This document shows positions 1 through 8,188 of a stretch of DNA of 33,401 nucleotides, piece after piece. A program made the translations under genes and the position numbers. The notes beneath the pieces were generated by a model, which was not told the DNA's origin, ran no database searches, and saw only the letters and a list, made by a program, of their open reading frames with translations. Source of the stretch: Fonticula alba (lineage: Eukaryota > Opisthokonta > Rotosphaerida > Fonticulaceae); assembly GCF_000388065.1 (NCBI RefSeq), contig NW_009242974.1, forward strand, positions 2,016,307-2,049,707. The letters are read 5' to 3'. How positions within the stretch are numbered: the stretch's first letter is position 1; every line of letters begins with the position of its first letter.

Positions 1-53
<53 letters not shown>
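1..53. repeat. 53-base G homopolymer at scaffold edge
   Basis: The window opens with 53 uninterrupted G. A second G run of exactly 53 bases lies at 7704-7756. Runs this long break short-read assemblies, so this is probably a scaffold edge and the true length is unknown. Confidence 0.95.
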
Positions 54-393
54 CGAAGAAGCTGGTCCCCTCCCGCATAGAGCTGCACACGCAAAAGGGC
101 CAAGCAGCAGAGTAACACATAGTCCCTGATGCGAATGATCGCCTAGCCTCCGCCAGACACGAGGAGCCCCCGACAGAGTACGCGACAACACAGCGACGCC
201 GGGCGGGTGGGGGACATCTCCCCGGAGAGCCACATCGGAGAGTGGCCGAGGGGGCAAGCGAAAACAAACGCGCGAGCACAAACTAGAGTCCCGCCCAAAC
301 TAGTTGCCGGTGTGGCCGGTGGCGGGCTGTGTGGCTGGGGCCCAGCCTCGCCAGACCCGGGGTGTGGTTGCCTCCCGCCGAATAATCCACTTG

Positions 394-404
394 TATATAA
401 AAAG
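394..404. promoter_or_regulatory. TATA-like A/T run
   Basis: TATATAAAAAG stands out in DNA that is otherwise very GC-rich. No coding start follows it at a suitable distance on the plus strand. Read on the minus strand it could serve a gene mostly outside the window. The assignment is tentative. Confidence 0.25.
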
Positions 405-965
405 GTTATATTACTCGGTGCCCCTCCCCCCTTTCCCGCGAGCGGTTGGCTCTCTGTCGTTGTTGGTTTTCTCTCGGGAACCGGAGAAAGAGCGGATCCT
501 TGCGGCCGACAAGGTGGTCCGTGGCTGCCGCGCATAAACGAGTGCACGTCGCACATACCCCCCCGGCCCTCCGCCTCTAATATAGGGGTGTCGCATTTTT
601 CTTTGTTGCCCATTGCGACGCACCCCCCCCCCCCTGCACCTTCTCGGGTGCTTGAATCGACTTCCCAGATTCGTGGGTCTGGCAAAAGGCCCACCGCCTC
701 CGGGACTTCCGATGCTCTTGTCTCGTTCCGTGCTTGGCTCTCCCCATGTCTGCTGGTATGTGGGCCCCGACTGGCGACGCGGCAGGGCGGTCCGGGCTCG
801 CCCCCCCCCCCCCCCCCCCCGCCCCCCCGCTCTCCCTACCGGGCTGACCTGCTACCACGCCCAGGGGCGCGGCCCAGTCAGGATCCCGGGCAAGAACATA
901 AACCGGCATTCGCAAGAATCACATGCGCGGATCACACCGCGTGGAATCACACCCGCGCGTAGCTA

Positions 966-978
966 TTCCTGAATATTC
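966..978. promoter_or_regulatory. Heat-shock-element-like motif
   Basis: TTC-nn-GAA-nn-TTC, a perfect alternating three-unit heat shock element, followed by GGGAA (988-992) and GGAAC. HSF trimers bind this pattern in all eukaryotes. The nearest gene on the right ends here rather than starts, so the target would have to lie to the left. A short motif can occur by chance. Confidence 0.3.
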
Positions 979-1197
979 CCCGGGCTGGGAATTTGCGGAA
1001 CGCGATGGGCTCTTTTTTCGAGCTCATTTGTCCACGCCCCTCTCTGCGGACAGTCAGAGGTCACCATAATGCGCTCTCTTTCTTCCCTCCTCTCTCGTCG
1101 TCCCCCTTCGCAGTTCCTCTGCCCCGAAGCGTGGTTACCTCCGGGGAATCTATTTTCGCCAAAAGGGGTGAAAGCGCGAGGTGGAGCTATTTGGCGT

Positions 1198-3311
1198 TCA
1201 GGCGACGCGTGACTGTTGGGCCGAGGGCGGGGGAGCCACCAGCGGCATCAGAGAGTCCGGGTCAAAGCCGAAAGTCGTCAAGTCCTTGCGGGTCTCCTCC
1301 GGGTCGGAAAGGGTCTGATTCAGGTAAAACTGGAGGAATCCCTCAAGTGGAAGACCGATGCTAGAAGCCCCACCGGCCGGCCGGCCGCGGGCCATCGGGA
1401 CGCGGGAGCCAGAGCGACCAGCAGCAGGACCACTGCCGGTGGCCAGGGGTCGGCCATACTGCCGGAGGAGGGCCTGGCACATCATGGACAGATCGCGACT
1501 GGAAACTGGGGAGGTGCTGGCTCCGGCGGCAGTAGCCGTGCGGACGAGCGTCGAGAGCTCCATGACATCAAGGAAACCGTCGCGGTTGCGATCAAATCGC
1601 CGGAAAATGGCCTCCATGACGCCCTGCAGCATGGGAGAAAAGGTGGTCCCCGAAGCATCGAGCCAGGGAGCTGTCACAAACAATGTGTCAATGAGTGGGC
1701 TCGCACGTGTGGGGTGGGAGAGAGAGAGGCGAGACTTGGTGTATGTGCATATGTGCGTACCATCACCCGAGCCGGGTCGCGAGCAACGGTAAAGGCGGTT
1801 GCGTGCCCGGAGCGACCGGATGTCATCCACCAGGGCACTGCCCATGGCAGGAGGCGTAGCGTTAGAGCTGGAGGCAGCCATTCCGGTGGTGGGCTCTTCA
1901 TCCTCAAGCAGCCCAACCGCCTCAGCGACAGCCAGGGCGATACCGATGATCGCCTCGGCCGAGTCGTAGGCGGTGGCCATAAAGCAGATGTATGCGAGTC
2001 CATAGAGGGCAGGAATGTGATTCGGGTAGAGATCTAGTCATGCGTGGGTGCGTATGAGAGAGAGAGAGAGGGAGGGAGGGAGGGAGGGGAGGGAGAACGT
2101 GTGAGCGTCAGTGTGAAGGGACACCATGGATTTTTGGTTCATTGAGGGGGTCAGGGACGCGATATCTCCAGGAGGTCACGAACCAATGATGTGTAGGAGG
2201 TTCTCCGCGGCGGGCACGAGCTTTTGAATGCCTGCAGGAGAGCCAGCCTCGGCAGGATCGGCATCATCATCGGCCACGCTGGTGTGAAATTGGCGTGAGT
2301 TGTCGGGAAGAAGGTGCAAACTACCTGAAAGAGCGGATGACGAGGGACCGGTCGACAGAGGAAGGCACACGTACGCTTCAAGCAGGGTTTGCGTGGCATT
2401 GAAAAGGTCGCAAACCTCCTGGTCGTAATTCCACCAGATCTGCGGGAGCTTGTCCTCCGGGAGCATGGCCCCATCGTGATCGACCTCCTCCCGCAGGTGT
2501 TGGGTGTATTGTTGGAAGGCCCGCCGGCGGCGACCGGCCTCGTCAGTCACACGGCGGCGATACTCCTCAAGCCAAGAGGCCGGCTCCGGTCGCGGATTGA
2601 CTGGGATCGGCGGATCTGGAGACGAGATGAATCGCGCATGGGTCAGTATGAAGGGAGGGAGGGGAGGGGGGGGGGGGGCGGATAGAAGGCGGAGACGGGC
2701 ATCACCACTTGGCGGGGCTCAACATACCAAGGTTACGCGAGGCCTCATCAAGCATCTCGAGCTCATCCTCGTCGCTGGAGCTGTGGTCATCATCGTCCTC
2801 GTCGTCCTCGCTATCCTCGTCGCTCTCGGCCATGTCCGAGGGGTCGGGATGGGCGTTTCCGGCAGCATCCCCAGTGGCATCATCGGCCAGGGAGATGGTT
2901 GCCGCGGCCGAGGTCACATCGGCCATGTCCTGGTCTTCATCCTGAGCCGGGTCCGGGAGGCCGGAGCGCAGGATGGACACCAGCTCGGACACGCTGCCAA
3001 AGGTCCCGTGGCAGATTTGGCGCCAGATTTCATTGGAGACAGACATCTGCTCCGGAGACAGGGGAGGCAGCGACGAGGTGTCCAGGCGAGCGACCTCTTC
3101 GGTAGATCCGGCAAAGATGAACCGGTGCATCTCGCGGCTGGTCTGCGCGTGGTGGGGAGTCAGACATGATCCGGGACGGGGCTTGGCAGCGGCACGAAGC
3201 CAGTACAAGGTCACGTACCTTGGAGAGAGCCAGAATATCGGCCACCGGGTCCTCCAGGTGCGAGATGATCGCCGCCCAGGCGCCGGTTGGCAGGAGGGTG
3301 AGAGGGTGCAT
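1198..3311 (-). CDS. F-box protein with an EF-hand (6 exons, 529 aa)
   Basis: Exons, in transcript order: 3219-3311, 2728-3142, 2375-2615, 2184-2278, 1761-2033 and 1198-1670. All joins keep phase. Residues 1-60 read as an F-box: LLPTGAWAAIISHLED, then a hydrophobic stretch and NEIWRQIC, as in adaptors that bind SKP1 in SCF ubiquitin ligases. An Asp/Glu/Ser-rich acidic stretch follows near 120-165. Next comes WLEEYRRR, the Trp-x-x-x-Tyr pattern common just after F-boxes, and a TPR-like helical part (IPALYGLAYICF). Residues 399-410 form a canonical EF-hand loop, with ligands D399, N401, D403, D407 and E410. A C-terminal element, GFLQFYLNQTLSDP, resembles the second half of an EF-hand pair. The start is the first ATG before the F-box. 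The Ca2+ link to ubiquitin ligation is inferred. The substrate is unknown and I recognise no named ortholog. Confidence 0.75.
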
Positions 3312-3708
3312 GGCGCGGCAGGGAGGGGGGGGGGGGGGGGGTGCAAGTGTGTGTGTGTGTGCGTGTGTGAGGAGAGGAGTGCATATTGAGGAGAGGCTGG
3401 CAGTGGCCTCGCGTCGGGCTCGCTCTTCTGCCTCTCCGCGCCCCTCGTCGGTTCCTGCCGGCTTCCAGGGCGTGGGTGGGGGTCGCCCCCTCCCCCGGCC
3501 AGCCGCCTGGGCATGCAGTGTGTGTGCGTGCGCGAAAAAGAGGGAGGAAAGAAGAGCCGCATGTGCCGCGTGCGGGGGCAGATCGCGCATGGCCCGATCT
3601 GCCAACTCAAGGCTATTCTGAGGGCGGCAAAAGATATCGCGCCTGGTGGGGAATAAGCCCCCAAAGTTAATCCCACCTTCGTGGTTGCCGAACGAAGGAT
3701 CTTTTTTT
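3312..3708. other. Promoter region between the F-box gene and the U1 gene
   Basis: No protein gene is seen. It must hold the promoter of the minus-strand F-box gene and the upstream control of the plus-strand U1 gene. It contains a GT-rich repeat at 3347-3369. Just before the U1 start lie two potential hairpins: TGGGG/CCCCA, with arms near 3647-3651 and 3659-3663, and CCTTCGT/ACGAAGG, with arms 3676-3682 and 3692-3698. A run of seven T follows at 3702-3708. Confidence 0.55.
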
Positions 3709-3866
3709 AACGTACCTACGACTTCCACTCGGTGATCAACAAGGCCTGGTGGACGGGAGTTAGTACACACATAGCACTCCGTTGTCTGCTAACACCCGCG
3801 TCACTCTATCCAGGGTGCCGGGTCGCATATTTTTGGTGGTTGGGAGTAGACTCGTCTACTCCCGCT
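3709..3866 (+). ncRNA. U1: U1 spliceosomal snRNA
   Basis: This is a complete U1-like RNA, about 158 nt against 164 in human. The 5' end reads AACGUACCU (3709-3717) and pairs with 5' splice sites. Helix H joins 3719-3722 with 3822-3825. Stem-loop I has stems 3725-3728/3749-3752 and 3731-3732/3745-3746, with loop UGAUCAACAAGG, close to the U1-70K site. Stem-loop II pairs 3754-3757 with 3795-3798 and 3759-3763 with 3789-3793. It carries a 10-nt loop AUAGCACUCC (3771-3780) closed by C-G, which differs at one base from the human U1A-binding loop. Stem-loop III is 3802-3806/3813-3817. The Sm site AUUUUUGG is at 3829-3836. The 3' stem-loop has perfect 10-bp arms, 3842-3851 and 3854-3863. Ends are uncertain by a few bases. 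The base facing intron position +4 is G3712 where other U1 RNAs have U. Confidence 0.93.
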
Positions 3867-5309
3867 TCCCCTTTCCATTTTAATAATTGATGTTGGTGTG
3901 AGGGGCACTTCCCGGGTGGGGACGAGAGAGCGCCTCGCTGGACGACCTCGGCTCGTGGGCCCTCCCATCCTTGTCTCGTCCGGGCGCCCCCCCCCTCTCG
4001 CCCGTTCATACATGCTCCTGCGCGTGAACTGCCGGGAGGGGTGCATCCTGGCCGGGGTGTTTGGACCACATGGCCTGATCACATGGACCATATGCCTTTT
4101 GCCAGCGTGCCCCCTTTTTCCAGGGGGATGAGCCCCCAAGCATGCGGGCCTTCTTGGGGAGAAATTGTGCGCATGCGCTTCCAAGTCGGGGCGGTGCTCT
4201 GCGCAGAGGCGCGCATGCGTTCTCGCGTTCCGGAGCTCTTCGATCGTCGGTGCGAGGGCAGGCAGGGCGCCGTCATGTGCACGCCCCGAGGCAAGGGCGA
4301 GGTGCCCACTCTGATGCAGGGGCCCGGCGGATCCCTGGCCTCGGGCTTGGCCCCGCCGTTTTCTGCTGTTTACGCACGTGCAGTTGCCCTGTGGGAGGCC
4401 GGGCATCCCCCCTCATTCCGGCGGCCTCCTGCTTTCTCCTTCTCAGCCTGGAAGAGGTCGGGGCCAGGGAGTCGGGGGCTCTCTGTCTCCCGGTCCCGGC
4501 TCCCAGCCCACGCCTCGTTGGTGCCCGCGCCCGGGTGGCTCTGTTGCATGTGTGCATGTTCAGCATGGCCCCCGAGCACCTGGTGCCATGCATGACTTGG
4601 CGCTTGCCAAGGGCGGCTGGAGACACGTTCCCCCCCCCCCCCTCCCCGGGACATCGTGTCTAGGGTGTTGCTGGAGTCCCAGCAGCAGATGATCCCAACC
4701 CAACTGCCCTCCCTTGTGGCTCTGGGCCTATTTTGTGGGGCGCGTGCCCCCTTTGCCGCTTTACCGGGGGCAGTTTTCGCCGGGACCTGCTTCCTGTTGT
4801 GCAGTCGGACATCCTGGGCCCCCCGCTCCTCGCTGGCCCGAACCACCCTAAGCGAGGGCCGCACCCCGCTGGCGATGGAGGTGGTCCTGTGCTCGGCCAT
4901 CATGGCGCGCGATCTCTCCACTCGTCCGAATATTCCGCGCTGGGGGGGGGGGGGGGGCTGCACGGGGCCTCCTCCCGCTGCTGGGGACAGACACACCCAC
5001 ACCCACCCACCCACATCACCCACGGCGGGACGCCCTGATGAAAAAACACCAGTCTCAGGCCGGCAGGGGCCCCACCTGCTCTCCCCCTCCCCCCCCCCGG
5101 TCCCTCCCTCGACTGGTACCTCCCTTCCCTTCGGAGGCATCACGCTATTTCCCTTGCCCCTTTTGCGCACACATCACACATCCACCCCTTTCGCCCTCCT
5201 TCTCCCGCTCCTTTGCCCATCCTCACCCCCTCCATCCTCCATCCTCCTTGCTCCCATCTCCGTCAAATAGCAGCACCCACTCCCCCCCCCCCCCCCCCCC
5301 GCAATCAGG
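3867..5309. other. Intergenic region upstream of the carrier gene
   Basis: No supported gene. Overlapping open frames on both strands at 4041-4663 lack domains and plausible composition. The stretch contains two GCGCATGCG motifs (4168-4219), a C run near 4631-4642, a G run at 4944-4957 and a C/T-rich leader ending in 20 C (5281-5300) ten bases before the carrier start codon. The right part is presumably promoter and 5' UTR of that gene. Confidence 0.5.
4168..4219. promoter_or_regulatory. Paired NRF-1-like palindromes
   Basis: TGCGCATGCGC at 4168-4178 and GCGCATGCG at 4211-4219 match the palindromic core bound by metazoan NRF-1, which controls nuclear genes for mitochondrial proteins. The next gene on the right encodes a mitochondrial carrier, but its start is 1.1 kb away. 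Whether an NRF-1-like factor exists in this organism is unknown. Confidence 0.2.
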
Positions 5310-6995
5310 ATGTCCAGCGTTTCCGCTCCCTCCAGCGTCCCCACCCCCACCAGTGTCGGGCTGAGCGCCACGCCGGAGTTCATGGCCATGGTGGCCCCGG
5401 CTAACTTCGTCAAGAACCTGGCTTGTGGCGGTACTGCCGGCATGGTGGGCGCCCTGGCCACCTTCCCCATCGACACGGCCAAGACCCGCATGCAGGCCGA
5501 TGGTGGGCGCATGTACCGCAACATCCCGGACGCCCTTGTGAAGATCGCCCGTCAGACTGGCCTGCGCTCCCTCTACCGCGGCCTGCCGGTCCAGCTGATT
5601 GGTATCATCCCGGAGAAGGCCCTCAAGCTGTCGGTCAACGACTCGGCCCGCTACTTCCTCCGGTACGAATCCCCCCCACTTATCCTTGGCGTGGCACTCT
5701 GCCCAACCTTCTACTTTTGTCACAATGTGCTCTCTCTTTCCCCCTCTCGATCTCTTTCTTCTCTCTCCCCTCCCTCGACTTCCAGCACACACACACACAC
5801 ACACGCACTCCCACATACGCATGCAATCCTCACTCCCCCTGTCCACATGTACCCACACACGCGCTCGCGCGCAATCACCACAGCAATCGCGAGAACAACA
5901 CCATTCACTGGAGCCGCGAGATGATTGCAGGCGCCACGGCCGGTTTCTGCCAGGTGGTCATCACCTCGCCGATGGAGATGTTCAAGATTCGTCTGCAGAT
6001 GTCCGCGGCGGCGGCCGAGTCCGGTGCCGCTCCCCGGACCTCCGCCGTCAACATCATTCGCGATACCATCCGTCAGGGTGGCGTCTTCCGCGGTGCTGGC
6101 GCCACTCTCCTGCGTGATGTGACCTTCTCCCTGCTTTACTTCCCGATGTTCGCCAACCTCAAGGGCTGGATTGCTGGCCGTGACGCCAACCACCCGGTCT
6201 GGAGCACCATGCTCCGCGACCCGGGCCCTGGTGCGTGCCTCATTTGTCTCCTCCATGCGAATTGCGGCGATGCCCATATCGAGGACTCCCCTCTTGGCGT
6301 CTGGGCCTCCGGGTTTTCCATCTAACCTTTTCTCCCGCCCCTCTTCCTCCCCGCCTTTGGCCCGGTCTTCCTCCCTTCCTGCTCAGCTCCCGCTGGCCAC
6401 ACCGGCCCGCGTGACATCAACTCGCGTGTCAACTTCTTTGGCACTTTCATGGCTGGTCTGATTTCCGGCAGTGCTGCCGGCTGGCTTGTGACTCCTGCCG
6501 ATGTCATCAAGACCCGTCTCCAGGTGTGTCCTCCTCTCCTTCTCCCCCCCTCCCCCTGCCTCCCCTAAAATTTCATCTGATCTCTCGCACCACCTCGCCA
6601 TTTACTGATTACCGGTCCCATGTCCGTCCTCTACCTGCCCTATCACTCGGCTGTCTAGGCCGCTGGTGGTGTCGAGAAGTGGAAGAACATCCGCACCTGC
6701 GCCAAGATGACTCTCGCTCAGGAGGGCCCGACTGCTTTCTTCAAGGGTGCGTCCTTTTCTCAATACCCGATCACGCGCAGCCTGCCCCCCCCCCCACACA
6801 CGATTACTCCTTTTCTCCTCCCTCCCCCCTCCCCCCCTGACCGTCGCTTACCTCTCCTCCCTTTTCTCGACCCAAACACACACACACACAACCATTACTT
6901 CTGCAGGCGCCACTGCTCGTGTCTTCCTGGTCGGCCCCCTCTTCGGTGTTGTCCTCATGACCTACGAGGTCCTTCCTCGCCTGCTCGGTCTCTAA
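5310..6995 (+). CDS. Mitochondrial carrier, glutamate/aspartate type (SLC25; 5 exons, 337 aa)
   Basis: Exons 5310-5662, 5884-6230, 6387-6523, 6659-6746 and 6907-6995. This is a typical SLC25 inner-membrane carrier with three repeats. Each has its signature: PIDTAKTRMQ (53-62), PMEMFKIRLQ (147-156) and PADVIKTRLQ (270-279). PEKALKLSVND (101-111) and the CQVVITSPMEM stretch resemble the mitochondrial glutamate carriers SLC25A18/22. The third repeat, LVTPADVIKTRLQ, and the C terminus (GATARVF...GVVLMTYE) resemble the aspartate/glutamate carriers SLC25A12/13. It lacks the long N-terminal EF-hand part of the latter. The likely role is glutamate, or aspartate/glutamate, transport across the inner membrane. 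The exact substrate cannot be fixed by eye. The start ATGTCC lies ten bases after a 20-C tract. Confidence 0.88.
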
Positions 6996-7549
6996 ATGCA
7001 TCGGCCCTCTCCCATGCACCGTGTGGCAATCTCCCTCTGGCGCACTCGTGGAGACCCCGGCACAGGCCCTATCCACATGGCTCTATCTGGCATGTGCCGC
7101 TCCTTTTTTTGTGCCCAGGCATGCACCCGCGTACCAAGAGCGCACGGGGACTCGCCGGGCGGGCCGCGTGCCATCCCATCCTCCGCTCCCCCCCTTTTAG
7201 CCCCCTCCTGGCGGCGCCCCTTGTGCTTCGTTCCCCATTCTTTTACAGCCCTTGTCCTTTCAACGAAAATGTACCATATACAACACGTCATCCGCTGTTT
7301 CCACGTCCGGACATGTCTCCCTGCGCGCCAGTTATAGGCAGGGACGGACAGGCAGCTGAGCGAAACTCCTCTCCCCCCAAGAGTGGGGCAGCTTCCCAGC
7401 CATCTGCTTCCGGTGAGAGACGTGTGTGTGTGTGTGTGTGTGTGCATGCGTGCGCCTCAGCAGGCGCGCAGCCACATTTGCGCGCTACCAAAGGGGAGAC
7501 TCTTCTTGCCGGCACATGGGGCTGGCAACCAACGGCGACCACATGCGGG

Positions 7550-7594
7550 CGATCGGTGGCATCTCCAGTGCCAACGATTACATCGCGCCGATCG
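7550..7594 (+). other. Possible three-way-junction fold
   Basis: The outer arms CGATCGG (7550-7556) and CCGATCG (7588-7594) enclose two hairpins: TGGCA/TGCCA (7557-7561/7569-7573) and CGAT-tac-ATCG (7575-7585). Almost every base of the 45 is used. The outer arms contain the self-complementary CGATCG, which weakens the evidence. It might belong to a small RNA or a 3' UTR element. Confidence 0.3.
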
Positions 7595-7701
7595 GCCGCC
7601 CCTGATCGTCGGGCCTGGGGCTATCAAGGGTGGGTGGCCGGGCGGCGGGGGCGGGGGCTACCGGCGATCCCCCTCCCACGGGCCTGGCCGAGGGATCCCC
7701 A

Positions 7702-7703
<2 letters not shown>

Positions 7704-7756
<53 letters not shown>
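7704..7756. repeat. 53-base G homopolymer
   Basis: Uninterrupted run of 53 G about 430 bp before the Treslin-like start codon. It could form G-quadruplexes. Its length equals that of the run at 1-53, which suggests a limit set by read length or assembly. Confidence 0.95.
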
Positions 7757-8188
7757 CGGTTACACCGAGGTGCGGGGGAAGACACGGGCATGAGGGATTC
7801 GGGGCAAAAGGCCCGGATCTTGGCCCCTTCCCCTGTTCAATGAGATCTGGGATTTTTTTCCGCCCAGCCTCGGGCAATTGCTGCACCCTCGCGACAGGGG
7901 CATCCTCCATGCATCATCTCGCCACCACTTTCCTGATACCTCCCCCTCCCCCAGCTTCCCTGTCTTTCTTTCTCTTTCATTCCCTCCCTCCCCCCCCTCT
8001 TTCTCTCTCTCGTCCCTGTGTTCAGTTCTGCCCAAGACTTTGTTCCCGCCCACCGAGGTTACCCACGAGGGACTGTAAAGGTCTCGCGGGGCGATCCTCT
8101 CCAACCTCGCTCATCTTCCAAGGCTCGCATTTCCCGCTCTCTCTCCCCCCCCCCCCCACCCATCTCTCTTTCTGCTTCTCACCGGCAC

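Larger units (their letters stand above)
54..1197. other. Non-coding stretch left of the F-box gene
   Basis: No convincing gene is visible. Open frames here (for example plus-strand 207-962) are low-complexity Pro/Gly/Arg-rich readings of GC-rich DNA without recognisable domains. The stretch holds a TATA-like run at 394-404, a 20-C run at 801-820 and a heat-shock-element-like motif at 966-978. It is the 3' flank of the minus-strand gene ending at 1198 and may include the promoter of a gene lying off the left edge. Confidence 0.5.
6996..8188. other. Intergenic region with a 53-G run and a foldable element
   Basis: 3' flank of the carrier gene and 5' flank of the Treslin-like gene. No supported coding sequence. 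It holds an inverted repeat TCCCTGC/GCAGGGA (7318-7324/7338-7344), a GT repeat (7422-7443), a possible three-way junction at 7550-7594 and the 53-G tract at 7704-7756. From about 7930 on it is C/T-rich, which could be 5' UTR or a leader intron. Confidence 0.5.

Noticed and set aside
207-962. Plus-strand 251-codon open frame
   Set aside because: Composition is Pro/Gly/Arg low complexity, it runs through a 20-C homopolymer, and there is no domain or splice support.
2690-2945. Plus-strand Ser-rich frame opposite the F-box gene
   Set aside because: It is the reverse reading of the acidic Asp/Glu/Ser stretch of the F-box protein.
3676-3708. Hairpin followed by seven T, resembling a Pol III or bacterial-type terminator
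   Set aside because: The T run abuts the 5' end of the U1 gene on the same strand, so upstream promoter or leader DNA is more likely than a terminator. I list it only as a possible element.
4041-4663. Overlapping long open frames on both strands
   Set aside because: Stop-poor GC-rich DNA explains them. No recognisable domain, and no splice-linked continuation.
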